From Cladorhizidae sp. MBARI D1340-BT2 (lineage: Eukaryota; Porifera; Demospongiae; Poecilosclerida; Cladorhizidae): a DNA stretch of 64,000 bases. The stretch lies in the NCBI GenBank assembly GCA_028752905.1, contig JAQNBH010000012.1:23893816-23957815 (forward strand), read 5' to 3'. Below, one piece after another: positions 14,201-29,200 of the stretch. The notes beneath the pieces are model-generated. The model was not told where the DNA came from and made no database searches. It worked only from the letters and a program-made list of their open reading frames with translations. Every line of letters starts with the position of its first letter. Within the stretch, counting starts at the first letter, position 1. The position numbers were made by a program, and so were the translations under genes.

Positions 14201-17200
14201 AAGGTCGATTACCCCTGAAACTTTTCTGACACCAAATCATTGCAATAAATCGAGAAGGGTCCAAAGATTAGCTACAACTTTTCTCCAATTATCAATATAG
14301 CTCCATATTTGCATGTGGTTCATGTGTGTGTGGAGTAGGTGCAGAGTGCCTGGTTAATTACACATGCACAACTAAATATTTCCTCTACTTTTACCTACTA
14401 CACTCGACATAATATTGATCCACTCACTGCACCTCTTCCTGCCCCTTTATTCACATCCAGAAGATAGGACTAAGCGTCTGAACGTGCATTAAGAGTTCAA
14501 GATCTCCTGTGTTTGTGCAGTGTGCTTTTATTGGGGTATTGGCATGCATTTATTGCCAGCTTGCCTATACCATGCACGTAACTCCTTGTGGTGGATGGCG
14601 TGCGTACACTGTGCTTATGGCAGTGCAGCTAACCTTTTCAAAGCACCTTCTATACAGCTCAAGGAAAGGAAAAGAACTGCCAGCACATGAGCAGCATGAT
14701 GGTCATAATTTAAATATATATAAGTGGGAATTTAAAATGTTGTAGCGATTTTTCTAAGTGAACGCGAACAGACCTTAGTACAGACCTTAGTAGTACAGCA
14801 ACTAACCACACAAACAATGAAAATAGTTCTACCATACTGTACCACAGGACGTGTTCTCAATGAATAATGCTAGCATATTAACTCAATTGCCATACATTTA
14901 GTGAAGTGTCATCTAGACTTCAAGGGAGGTGACTAACTAGCAATGTTCAAGCATTGGGCATCGAGCGACAATAGTTGTAGGTTCATAAACATACGCGGGC
15001 CATTTAATGCTCTGTGTAATGAACAACGTATGCACACACTTGAGTACATGAGAATAGTTGTAGGTTCATACACACACAGAGGCCATTTAATGCTCTGTAT
15101 TTTTAACATACATACAATATACATATATACACATACATATCAAACATACATACACATACATATACTTACATACATATACATACATATATACACATACATA
15201 TCATAAATATATACATACATACTTATACATACATACATATACACATACATATACATACATATATACACATACATATCATACATATACATGTACATACATG
15301 CATACATATACATACACATACATACATACACATACATATCATACATATATATGCATACATGTCATACATACATACACTGTATTGCGTACATTCCTAAGTG
15401 CCCCTCACTCTATTTCTGTTATTATGACCATGTGCAGCAGCTATGGTGACCAGCCCTCGTCCTCATCGACTGTACTGAGAGAGGAGATATCCGGAGGTCA
15501 GGTAGAGGAGGATGCCCACGCAGATACCTCGGGAGGCTTTCTGGCCAAATTCAGACCTAGTTCGTTTTTTGTTGTTGTTGCGAATTCATAATTATCACGA
15601 TCATGCACATTAGAAATGAGCATAAGGTTACATCGCATAATTAGAATGATGCTTAATGGAGCCTTTCACAGTAGTAATGAGATAACCAATTCACCACAGG
15701 GTTAATGTGCTGGTTATGTAATCATAGCTACAAATTTTTTTCCAGTGATGATCCTTATGCTATGATTCGAGCAGATATAATAGGCTTTAGTTTGGTTTAT
15801 GAATTAACTCCATCGACATGTAAGCAAATGAAAGGTTACGCATTGCTACAGTGTACCTCGCACTCTGTCTACAACAAAGCCTACAGCAAGGATATAGCTC
15901 TTCCTTTCTCAGGGATTCAGGGGTTCAGGGATTGAGGGGTTCAGAGTGGTTCCAGCAGGCGTTGGTGCATGTGCAGCCTTCCTCTGTAGGAGAGCCGTAA
16001 CGACGGGTTGCCATCATCAAATTGAGCTTGCCTTCCCCTTCTAATAGGAAGGGCAGTTTTCTGACTTTTTTACTGGGATGTTCAGATAAATATAACTACT
16101 CAGTGTGTATCCTTAAATTATTTTTAATTTGTGTGTGTGTGTGACGATGTCGGAGTTCATACATGTACTTGCATGTGCTGTTGGTGGTCAATTGATTAAC
16201 ACATGAATTTTTTTAAATCCTGGAGGTATCCAGTCACTATCTGATACGTGTAGTCTCTTATTTCCCCACCTTGCCCTCCTAACTGCTACTTCTTTCTTTT
16301 CCTCCCACTTCGCCCCCCTCCCCTTCTCCTCTTTGCCCTGCTTCCTTGCAGAGGAACAAGAAGGCCGGGATGATCCCACCAAGTACTACCTCTTGGACCC
16401 TTGCCTGTACACCACCGGAGGCTCCTCCAGCCCAAAGTTGGCCCCCAGCAGCAGTGGTGGTGGCAGCAGTTCCAGCAGGGTCTTCCTGGGAGTAAATGGA
16501 GCCCATGATTTTGCCATGGGAGGTGGTAGAGGTGCCCTTAACAAGAGGTACAGCAGAGGATCTAGGAAAATGGGAGCAAATACATTATCCTCCGCCGCTG
16601 AGACATTTGCTGATGGAGGTATGTATTGTACATGTACTGCACTACTGTTTGTGTGTATTGTACTTCACTACTGTTTGTGTGTATTGTACTTCACTACTGT
16701 TTGTGTGTATTGTACTGCACTACTGTTTGTGTGTATTGTACTTCACTACTGTTTGTGTGTATTGTACTTCACTACTGTTTGTGTGTATTGTACTTCACTA
16801 CTGTTTGTGTGTATTGTACTTCACTACTGTTTGTGTGTATTGTACTTTACTACTGTTTGTGTGTATTGTACTGCACTACTGTTTGTGTGTATTGTACTTC
16901 ACTACTGTTTGTGTGTATTGTACTTCACTACTGTTTGTGTGTATTGTACTTCACTACTGTTTGTGTGTATTGTACTTCGCTACTGTTTGTGTGTATTGTA
17001 CTTCACTACTGTTTGTATGTATTGTACTGCACTACTGTTTGTGTGTATTGTACTGCACTACTGTTTGTGTGTATTGTACTTCACTACTGTTTGTGTGTAT
17101 TGTACTGTACTACTGTTTGTGTGTATTGTACTTCACTACTGTTTGTGTGTATTGTACTTCACTACTGTTTGTGTGTATTGTACTTCACTACTGTTTGTGT

Positions 17201-20200
17201 GTATTGTACTTCACTACTGTTTGTGTGTATTGTACTTCACTACTGTTTGTGTGTATTGTACTTCACTACTGTTTGTGTGTATTGTACTTCACTACTGTTT
17301 GTGTGTATTGTACTTCACTACTGTTTGTGTGTATTGTACTTCAATACTGTATGTATGTATTGTACTGCACTACTGTTTGTGTGTATTGTACTGTACTACT
17401 GTTTGTGTGTATTGTACTGTACTACTGTTTGTGTGTATTGTACTGCACTACTGTTTGTGTGTATTGTACTTCACTACTGTTTGTGTGTATTGTACTGCAC
17501 TACTGTTTGTGTGTATTGTACTTCACTACTGTTTGTGTGTATTGTACTTCACTACTGTTTGTGTGTAATGTACTGCACTACTGTTTGTGGGTATTGTACT
17601 GTACAACTGGTCATTATTGGAACCAAGTTATCAGTTTCTTGTTGTCCATGGCCCACAAGAAGCATACCTGGTCTAGTTCAAGGCCTCCCCAAGTTATCAG
17701 TTTCCTGTTGTCCATCACCCACAAGAAGCTTACATGGTCTAGTTAAAACCTCCCCTAGTTATCAGTTTCCTGTTGTCCATGGCACAAGAAGCTTACCTGG
17801 TCTAGTTCAAGGCCTGCCCAAGTTATCAGTTTCGTGGTGTCCCACAAGAAGCTTGCCTGGTCATGATGAGGGGTATTTGTGATGTGACCTACACCATGAT
17901 GATGAAGGCATTTTTGACGGTTAAAATCCAATCCTCGAATAGGAGCTGGAGAGCAGCAGAGGAGGGTGTGGCTACAGAATATACCAATATTTCACCCAAC
18001 AGAATTTTTCATTAGTTAATCACTCACGAATATTTATCCCTTAAATATTCGATACGTGGTAATGTTTTGTACTCATAGCAAGCTTGAGGCTTAGTGACCA
18101 GCTCATACATGTACACAGGATGGAGAGTGGAATAGATTAAAATAAAGTGGAATAGAACGGAGTAGAGTGGAATAAATTAGATAGAAAATGGAATAGAGAA
18201 TTGATAGAATGGAATAAAATTGGAGTGGAATGGAACATAATGGAATAGAATGGAGTAGAATCTGAGTTGAGAGCCCTCGAACCTTTGAAAATTATACCAA
18301 CCAACCAACTCAGTGTCTGGCACCAGCAAGGTCTCATACAGGGATGTGGGGGAGGGGTATGTGTGGGGATGCGACGTCCAGAACTGGAATCAGATCATTT
18401 TCTTAAAGTACATCTTCAAACTGACCAATAAGCACATAACTCTGTAACTCAGATATTTTAAACACTTCACATTGTGTTGATAGTAATCCACACCTTGTTC
18501 CAGTGCACTGAATGTTCAATAGATTGGCATCACATTGTGTTGATAGTAATCCACACCTTGTTCCAGTGCACTGAATGTTCAATAGATTGGCAGCACGTTG
18601 TGTTGATAGTAATCCACACCTTGTTCCGGTGCACTGAATGTTCAATAGATTGGCATCACATTGTGTTGATAGTAATCCACACCTTGTTCCAGTGCACTGA
18701 ATGTTCAATAGATTGGCATCACATAGTGTTGATAGTAATCCACACCTTGTTCCAGTGCACTGAATGTTCAATAGATTGGCATCACATTGTGTTGATAGTA
18801 ATCCACACCTTGTTCCAGTACACTGAATGTTCAATAGATTGGCATCACATTGTGTTGATAGTAATCCACACCTTGTTCCAGTGCACTGAATGTTCAATAG
18901 ATTGGCATTACCAAATTGTTTGTTGGGGTAGAGATTGAACTGTGCCCCTTGGCAGGTTTTTGTGCATGTCTTGTTTTGACAATTATGGCCGGTACCAATC
19001 ACCTGCGTGCCTCGTGACTCTTGCAGGAGGCCGGGCAGACAGGAAGGCGGCTCGCGATAAGAACAGGCTAAGCGTCATATCCCGTCCCTTCCAGCGTCTC
19101 CCTCCTCCATTCGAGTACAACGAGCACCATACCATGCACAACCACTCCATCTTCCCCATCGCCATCTACGAGAAGGAGCCCACCTCCATCATAGCCTACG
19201 CTCTCTCCTCGCGGGACTATGCAGCGGAGCTAAAGGCGCTGACGGAAAAGAAGGGTGTGGCATTCATCGGGGTGACTGAGACCAATTTTAGTCCCAAATT
19301 GTAAGTATGAGAATCTGAAGTAGTAGTAAGTATGGCTAGCGGTGAGTGTATGTGCAACATCATTGGTTTTCCCCTCTTCTCGTTTACATTACTCAGACTT
19401 GTTGTGATTGTATTGATTTGTTGTTGTTGATGATTGCATTGACTTACTGTTTTTGATGATTGTATTAATTTGTTGTTGATGATGATTGTATTGATTTGTT
19501 GTTGGTGATTGTATTGATTTGTTGTTGATGATGATTGCATTGACTTACTGTTTTTGATGATTGTAATAATTTGTTGTTGTTGATGATTGTTATTGGTGAT
19601 TGTATTGATTTTTTGTTGATGATGATTGCATTGACTTACTGTTTTTGATGATTCTATTAATTTATTGTTGTTGATGATTGTATTGATTTGTTGTTGATGA
19701 TTGTATTGATTTGTTGTTGATGATGATTGCATTGACTTACTGTTTTTGATGATTGTATTAATTTGTTGTTGATGATGATTGTATTGACTTACTGTTTTGA
19801 TGATTGTATTAATTTGTTGTTGTTGATGATTGTATTGATTTGTTGTTGATGATGATTGCATTGACTTACTGTTTTTGATGATTGTATTAATTTGTTGTTG
19901 TTGATTGTATTGATTTGTTGTTGATGATGATTGCATTGACTTATTGTTTTTGATGATTGTGTTAATTTGTTGTTGATGATTGTATTGATTTCTTGTTGAT
20001 CATTGTATTGATTTATTGTTGTTGTGATTGTACTGATTTGTTGTTGACGAGTATATTAATTTGTTGGTGATGATTGCATTGATTTGTTGTTGTTCATGAT
20101 TGTATTGATTTGTTGTTGTTAATTATTGCATTGATTTGTTGTTGATGATTGTATAGTGCAACCTAACCTGGGCTAATCAGAATCCTAGCAAATAATATAG

Positions 20201-23200
20201 TTGGCTTTGCCAGTCTCCCCAAGTGGTTCTACCAAATAGGTTTGTACAAACAGTACACAAACAAAACAGGTGTGTACAAGTTTGGTGGTGTTTACAAGGT
20301 AATGATATATTTCTATAGTGTACACCGTTTAATTAAAACCAGCCTCCTACAGTATACTGTACTATAGGCAAAGAAACCATTCTCCACCATTACTCAGAAA
20401 AAGCTAACTAATAATTTCTCTGTTTATGTTTATTGCAATCCATTGTAGTTACATGTACACATGTAATGCTGCATAAATTATTACACCTACAAGTACAAAT
20501 TATAGAGTTTGAGTGATCCCAACATATTCACCCATGAGTGATCCCAACATATTCACCCACCCAAACACCCTACATGTAGGCACCCAAATGCCCTACATGT
20601 AGGCACCCTAACACCCTACATGTAGGCACCCAAACCCCAAACACCCTACATGTAGGCACCCTAACACCCTACATGTAGGCACCCAAACACCCTACATGTA
20701 GGCACCCTAACACCCTACATGTAGGCACCCTAACACCCTACATGTAGGCACCCAAACACCCTACATGTAGGCACCCTAACACCCTACATGTAGGCACCCA
20801 AACCCCAAACACCCTACATGTAGGCACCCTAACACCCTACATGTAGGCACCCAAACATCCTGCACCCAAACACCCTACATGTAGGTATCCAAACACCCTA
20901 CATGTAGGCACCCAAACACCCTACATGTAGTCACCCAAACACCCCTACATGTAAGCACTCAAACACCCTACATGTAGGCACCCAAACACCCTACATGTAG
21001 GCACCCAAACACCCTACATGCATGTAGGCACAGCCTATTTGGATTAGTGTGGTTTGCACTGCATTGATCTGTTGTTGTTGTGTAAGTTTAAAGTTTTATG
21101 GCTGATGTCAACTATTAAATGGCCACCCTGCTTCGCATACGGAGCACAGAGACTGGACAAGAATTCGTACCACGCGATGATTAATTCTTGATGGAGCAGA
21201 TGCTGGATCCGATTTTTTTTAACCACACTATTGTTTAATTATTTTCAGCCGACATCATCAAATGTTTCACAGATTTCTCTTTCTATCAGCTTTTCGTTTT
21301 TGTTGCGAACAACAACGAGAAATAATAAATGTCCCTGACGAAGACCAAAGTGCATCAGTGCAGACACGGGCAACAGGAAGGAAAAGCACATTGAAAGAGA
21401 AATCATAACACATGATTTTTATTATTTGTTGTTGTCTTTTTGTTGTTGTCTTTGTTGTTGTTGTTGGCTTTGTTGTTGCTTACATGTGACAATACCATAC
21501 AAGTGATATTCCTGAGAGTGGTATTATTGTGTGCGTTTCTGTTAGAATCTACAATTCACGACAAATACCTTCCCCCATCCCCCCCCCACATGCGTGTGCA
21601 CAGAATCGTTCTGATGGTCACCAGTTGTGAATGCTCAACCCCTTTATTGTACTATGCAGGGTTTCATTTAGGGGGGCGGGGGCGGGGGGGGGGCCCTTGG
21701 AACCTTTTTGCCCCCCCCCCTTGGAAATTGTATTATTAATATTCTTATTGATGTTGATAAGTGCTTGACATCATGCCCCCCCTTAATATCCAGATTCCTC
21801 CAGTTGCCTCCCCTTGGACATTTTTCTAAATGGAACCCTGCTATGCATTTATTAACACTCTCCTTTGCAGAAAACGTCACTTGTCTGAGGTAGATAAAAC
21901 CACACCTACCACCACCACCACCACCACCAGCGGCACAGGAGGAGGCAGCAACAGCTCCAAAGGATTCTTCAGCGAACTCAAGAAGAAAGGCAGCGCTATC
22001 AACATCTTCTCCGGCTTGTCCTCGTCCACCAACAACCCTCCTGCAGATGTCATGGTCGATCCTTTTGAGCAGTCGTCTGAGAGTTTCCCGCGGAAGCTGG
22101 AGAGCACGAGCTCGTCGTCAGGACAATCCATAAGATCTGGGGATTTGGGGTCAGAGGTGGTTTCTTCGTCCACCACGACTATATGTGCTATGCCCTCCAG
22201 TGGGAATTTGATCGGTGCAGGTGCAGTGGCGGGAGGAGTAGATGAGTTGGACCAGGGGGGCAAGAGCAGGGGCCATATTAGTTTAGGTAAGGTTGCTGGT
22301 GTGTGTATTCATGCTTGTTACTAGTGGCGGGAGGAGTAGATGAGTTGGACCAGGGGGGCAAGAGCAGGGGGCATATTAGTATAGGTAAGGTTGCTGGTGT
22401 GTGTATTCATGCTTGTTACTGGCACAGTAAATGGCAAAAACTCTACAGCACATACTAATGGGCTAAGGAATGTCTTGCAATTGTGTATGCCTTAACAAGA
22501 CATACAGTACTGCAGGTCTAATACTAATGAAACAAGTTGTCGTGGGAATTGAAATCGTTGAACTCGAGTTGTTATTGTGTTTTTTTGGTCTTGTTTAGCA
22601 ATGATGTTGACTGACAATGATGTTGACTGACAATGATGTTGACCAACAATGATGTTGACCGACAATGATGTTGACCGACAATGATGTTGACCGACAATGA
22701 TGTTGACCGACAATGATGTTGACCAACAATTATGTTGACCGACAATGATGTTGACTACATGTGCTCCACCTCTGTACATATATACCAAGTTTAATTTTTT
22801 GCGGGGAGCATGTAGTTTTTGAATTAGATAAATATTGAAGAAGAAAAACAAATGCTTTAGGCTGAAATTTATGCAATAATGGATGTTACCCCCTTGCCAG
22901 TAGGTTGATTTCCAAAAAAATGTGAATGAACACACCTATGTATGGTAGAAGTCAAAATCAACTTTGCGTTTCCGTTTTGTCGGGTTCCAGTGCGGAATCT
23001 GCTGAATCTACAGAGTGCGTGGGGACACGCCATGAAATACATTTTTAACCGAAACGTTTATTTTCCGTGGAGGAGGGCTTCATTACTGTGTCCTGTTCAG
23101 AACCGCAGCATTTGAGCAGCAGGTCAGCTTTGTTGATTCCAAGTGCTAATCCAGTATTCAGTCGAGCGGTCAGTGAGCTGTGGTGATGTTGAGAGCTACT

Positions 23201-26200
23201 GCAGTCAAGCGGACAGTGTGCTGTGGTGATGTAGAGAGCTACTGCAGTCAAGCGGCCAGTGAGCTGTGGTGATGTAGAGAGCTACTGCAGTCAAGCGGCC
23301 AGTGTGGTGATGTAGATAGCTACTGCAGGCAAGCGGCCAGTGAGCTGTGCACTAGTAATCTCATCTCCATCTAAATCGTCAGATGGAGTGGGAGTGCTAG
23401 GATTGATCGAAGGTAGGTCAGGAAGGACTACTCCGACCACTCTGGCCGAGGCAAGAGGAGTTGGCTTCTTTGTTACTGCTTCTCCCCCCCTCAGGGTCTC
23501 CGAGGTCTTTGTCCAGGACCTGAGATCCTCCAAAGTTAATCTTGACCGCTTGGAAACAATGGTCAGTGTTTTCCGATATTTTCTTCCTAGTTACTGAACG
23601 TCTGTAGCCCTCATATTCGGTAGGTAGGTAATGAAGACTGTGTAGCTATTTTTGACCCCTATACTGTAGGATATGTTAGAATCAATCCTATGATCAATTT
23701 AAATTTTTTAATTAATAGCTTTTGGCGTATATATACATACATATATTTTTTATATATATACATGTACGCTTACACCAGTGACTGAGTTAAGAGACCAATC
23801 TGGTTCTTCTGGTGTGCAAGCATTACTTATGCCATGCAAAGTTCTGGGGTTGGTTGAGGGTTTTCTTCCTGTGAGAAGCTTTCAAGAAGTCCTTTATTGT
23901 TTGATCAATAATGATTGTGTATGTGTGTGTATGGGGTTTGGCCATGGGCTGGGTTCCAAACGTCAGTTACCCTGACACGCAGGTCCACCGAATGCTACCA
24001 GTAGCTCCGCCCATGAGAGCCGCTGGCTACGTATGTTCAATGTACTACTACTTGCATGTAGCGCGAAACTTAAAGTTTGTGAGCACGTGTGTGCACAGCA
24101 AATGTTAATGCAAAACATTGGTAGATTGGCTCGTCAGTAATGGAATATCAACATTCAACATAAAAAAAGGCTCAAGTTACTGTATGTGAAGTGAGTGTTT
24201 GTTTGGGCTGCTAATAAGCTCAACAACCTCTTAATTCATTAACTTGCACTCTTTTTGTTGTTGTATTTGTTTGTTTGTGTTTTCATTCCTAAAGAGTTCT
24301 CCAACATGGACAAGACCGCTAGCTTCTTCTGTAAAGTCTACTTAGCTGAAGAGTTCCGGCAGCTCAGAGAGAAGATCTTCCCGGGTGGCGAAGATCGTTT
24401 CATTCGCTCTCTTACTCGCTGTGTCAAGTACGACGCCAAAGGAGGGAAGTCCCACTCGGCATTCTGCAAGGTGGCAGGTATGTACATGTTTACCATGCAT
24501 GCCTGGTACTGCCACACCGTACCACCTAGGACATCCTCTAGATTCCCAGGACACTCGGGACTATCCTGGGAAGTGGCATGACTGACTTCACAGCATAGAA
24601 CCAAGAGTCTGGGGTGGGGCTAGGAGTAGAGACACATTCCAGGATAGTGCCACATATGCTGGGTTATCCCAAGATGTCCTGCATAGGAAAGGTTATGGCT
24701 GCCCTGGGCATCCCTTGCTCATTCTTGCATGTGATGTATAGCCTTTCCCCTACACCCTCTCTTCATCCTCTTCAAGTGTCATCTCTCTAGTTTGCTCCTT
24801 GTCGTAAATGTGTAGATGACAGGTTCATTCTGAAGCAGATCAAGTCCATCGAGATCTCAGCGTTCGAAGACTTTGCTCCACGATATTTGGACTATGTCAC
24901 CAAGGCTTTGGAAGAGAAGGTGAGGAGGAGTGAAAGTGGGATACAGGTTGAGGTGGTGCGGGAGATAAAGACAGTGTGAGAGATTTATTTGTAAGATAGC
25001 AGCCAGAAATGTGACGTACATTGTACATAATATCGTACTGGAGTGTTCTTCAGTCATACTGGACATGTGCACTCTTTGATCATACATGTACCTGACATAT
25101 GTGCTCTTCACTCATACTGGACACGTGTGCTCTTCAGTCATACTGGCATGGTGTGTCTTCAGTCATATTGGACATGGTGTGCTCTTCTATCATGCTGAAA
25201 TGATTTCATTATAATTTTTTTTAATCAAGTTCACACAACATTAGCATACACTGTACATTTCTCTTGTTCAAACTTGTACGATTACTTTCAGCTGACATCA
25301 TCAAATGTTAGGTCGAGTTCTCTTTTTTTGTATGGCCAACATTTCAACCGAAATGCTAACATGCACAGTGTACATGGTCTTCCTCGGGGTAAATTGAAGA
25401 TAGTTTTTTAAAGACCAAAGCATTTTGGTTGAAATTTTGGCAAAATAAATAAATTTAAAAGCTGATAGAAAGAGAAATTGACAAAAATACTTCTCTTGTT
25501 GGAAGTGTAACACAAAGCCACTAAAATAGCTTCCAGTGTTCATGACCAATAATACCTAAGGAGTGAATCTGTTTGGAACCTGGTGCCCTTGTGAGTGTAG
25601 ACCTTCATGTTTGTATCTCATGTATGTATATCCGGGTGCATGCAACTTTGGTGTGGATAAAGCAACTATGTAGGAACCACGTGGAAGTTACAGTATGTTT
25701 TAAGCAGGGGAACACATCTCGTCTTCTTCCTCCTCCTCATAAATAAATCCTGAATATAATCCTAATGTAACATCTGATAGTCATGTTTGATGTGTTATGG
25801 TATTTCTATGATCACAACACTCTCCTACCCTTCAGCGGCCCTTGGCTCTGGCTAAGATTCTGGGTGCATACAGTATCGGCTTCAGGAACAGCAGGACAGG
25901 GAACTCGAAGAGAATGGATGCGGTTGTTATGGAGAACTTGCTCTACAACCACAGCATTGCAAGGGTATGTCAGTGTGGCTCGATGAATACAGCTGTAGCA
26001 CATTGTCAAAGCTTATTAACCTGCACATGCTTACCTGGTGGTGGTGGTTGTTGCTGTTGTTGCAGGTGTTTGATCTGAAGGGATCCATGAGGAGCCGCTA
26101 TGTCGACCCCAGCAAGGACAACAGTGGAGATGTTCTCTTAGATGAGAATTACCTCAACTGTGAGTGTGGTTAGAGGGGTGTGGCCAGAGCGTGGGGAATA

Positions 26201-29200
26201 GTGGGCATGTATGAAAGAATAGGAAAGGATGTGGATGTGTGTGGCCAGTATGTGGAGGGGTGTGCCTGTATGAAGGGGAAGGGGAGGTTTGTGGTGATGA
26301 GGTGCGAGTATGGAGGGGCTGGGGAAGTCTTAAGTAGAGGGCTGTGTTGTGAGCGTATGTGGAGTGGGATAAATGTGTGAAGGATGGGTGTGGAGAGGGG
26401 TGGGGGAAGTGTATCTGGGGTACATGTTTATCATGAGAGGTTATGTGTGGATGGGTGTGTCAATAGGGGGTCTGGGGCATGGTTGTGTGTGGGAGGAGAT
26501 GAGGGGGTGGCAAGGGGGCATGTCACAATGGGGTAGGGCAAGTACATGTATAGTCTGGATAGCTAACCCTTGACTTATTTGACATACTGGAGAGGAAAAG
26601 GCTGTGGCCCACTAAGCTTTTGTTCCCACCCAATCCCGGTGCTTTTGTTCCCACCCAATCCTGGTGCTGTTGTTCCCACCCAATCCTGGTGCTTTTGTTC
26701 CCACCCAATCCTGGTGCTTTTGTTCCCACCCAATCCTGGTGCTTTTGTTCCCACCCAATCCTGGTGCTTTTGTTCCCATCCAATCCTGGTGCTTTTGTTC
26801 CCACCCAATCCTGGTGCTTTTGTTCCCACCCAATCCTGGTGCTTTTGTTCCCACCCAATACTGGTGCTTTTGTTCCCACCCAATCCTGGTGCTTTTGTTC
26901 CCACCCAATCCTGGTGCTTTTGTTCCCACCCAATCCTGGTGCTTTTGTTCCCACCCAATCCTGGTGCTGTTGTTCCCACCCAATCCTGGTGCTTTTGTTC
27001 CCACCCAATCCTGGTGCTTTTGTTCCCACCCAATCCTGGTGCTTTTGTTCCCACCCAATCCTGGTGCTTTTGTTCCCACCCAATCCTGGTGCTTTTGTTC
27101 CCACCCAATACTGGTGCTTTTGTTCCCACCCAATCCTGGTGCTTTTGTTCCCACCCAATCCTGGTGCTTTTGTTCCCACCCAATCCTTGTGCTTTTGTTC
27201 CCATCCAATCCTGGTGCTTTTGTTCCCACCCAATCCTGGTGCTTTTGTTCCCACCCAATCCTGGTGCTTTTGTTCCCACCCAATCCTGGTGCTTTTGTTC
27301 CCACCCAATCCTGGTGCTTTTGTTCCCACCCAATCCTGGTGCTTTTGTTCCCACCCAATCCTGGTGCTTTTGTTCCCATCCAATCCTGGTGCTTTTGTTC
27401 CCACCCAATCCTGGTGCTTTTGTTCCCACCCAATCCTGGTGCTTTTGTTCCCATCCAATCCTGGTGCTTTTGTTCCCACCCAATCCTGGTGCTTTTGTTC
27501 CCACCCAATCCTGGTGCTTTTGTTCCCATCCAATCCTGGTGCTTTTGTTCCCACCCAATCCTGGTGCTTTTGTTCCCATCCAATCCTGGTGCTTTTGTTC
27601 CCACCCAATCCTGGTGCTTTTGTTCCCATCCAATCCTGGTGCTTTTGTTCCCACCCAATCCTGGTGCTTTTGTTCCCACCCAATCCTGGTGCTTTTGTTC
27701 CCACCCAATCCTGGTGCTTTTGTTCCCATCCAATCCTGGTGCTTTTGTTCCCACCCAATCCTGGTGCTTTTGTTCCCACCCAATCCTGGTGCTTTTGTTG
27801 CCACCCAATCCTGGTGCTTTTGTTCCCACCCAATCCTGGTGCTTTTGTTCCCACCCAATCCTGGTGCTTTTGTTCCCATCCAATCCTGGTGCTTTTGTGA
27901 TGTCATCACTCTCGTGAGCATGTACAGTAGGGTGGCATCACAAACTTACCAAGATAGAGATGCGCTTGGAACAGAAGTTCTACTTTAGTATAGCAGACCC
28001 TTTCCCCCTCTAGCCACGAGATTAATTTAGGTAAGTGTGTATGTGGAGGGTGTGAGGGTGGTGAAGTGGGTGGAGTTTAGGTGTGGTCGGCCTGGAGAGA
28101 GGGAAATAAGGGAATGCTTGGGAATAGAAAGGAAACTCAAAGACGTCAAATAGAGATGTGGAAGAGGGTGTGCTATAATTATACAGTTACAATCCTCTAC
28201 TTTGAAGACCATTTGCTCCTCTCTTTCTGCAGCTATCTGCCACGCCCCTGTATATGTGCATCCTCACTCCAAGTTTGTGCTGATGCAAGCCATCATGGCC
28301 GACAGCGAGTTCCTGGCCCATAATTCCATCATGGACTACTCTCTCCTTACTTGCATTGATGACAATGCCGGCATGCTAGTGGTCGGAATAATTGGTAAGG
28401 GATTTTGGCACGGTATCATTCTTGGTTTTTGGTGAGGGTTCATCACAGTAACTGAACAGGGTTGTCATGGTTATTGGTAAAGGGTCACAACAATAACTGA
28501 ATTAGATTGCCATGTTGATTGGTAAGGGGTCAACAAAAACTGTGTTTATCATTGTAATTGGTAAGATTATCTAGTTACCATTAAGGGTAGTTCCAAATAA
28601 TATGTTAGATGGTTATTGCAGTAATCGTTGAGGATCATCTAGAACTATCATCCATTGCTGATATAGAGAAAGCTCCCTTATCTGGACTCCCCAGTTAGAC
28701 ACTCCATCTAGGTTACTTACCAAATTCTTGAGTTAATTACGTGGGCTGAAATAATCTTATTACCACCTTGCATGTTGAAATCAATTTGACCTCCAAGTCA
28801 AGTCATTTGTATACGGAGCAAGGAATTTTAGAGTTGGTGTGGCGATAGTATGGTGTTAAAATAGTGAATGTCAAATACCAAATACAATACATAAAATACT
28901 ATAAATGGTCTTCATTATTGGTCGGGAAAGGGTCAGAAATTACAGAAACAATAATTCATACCTAGAGCCTTGTAGAGCCGTGTAGATACTTACTGGCCAC
29001 CCATTGGTCAGGGGCTAATTACAGTGTACCGTATTGGTAGGCATCTCACGAGCCACCTGTGGGGATGGGCCAGTGAACACATAGCCTCCATGACACGGCT
29101 ATAGCGCTAGCAACAACTCTGGTAATAGCCAAGACTCCCAATTATGAGTGTATCCATACACACTCATCGTGGAATATCGCAAGCCATTTCACTTGTAGGC

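Noticed and set aside
16333..17882. Three overlapping plus-strand frames of over 400 codons rich in C, V, L and Y
   Set aside because: Encoded by the 26-bp intronic array. Only the first part (16352-16618) is a genuine exon.
18120..18260. Pericentromeric GGAAT-type satellite
   Set aside because: TGGAATAGA words recur for only about 140 bases and lack a regular pentamer.
26523..27988. Six long frames on both strands
   Set aside because: Produced by the 25-bp minisatellite, which lacks stops in every frame.
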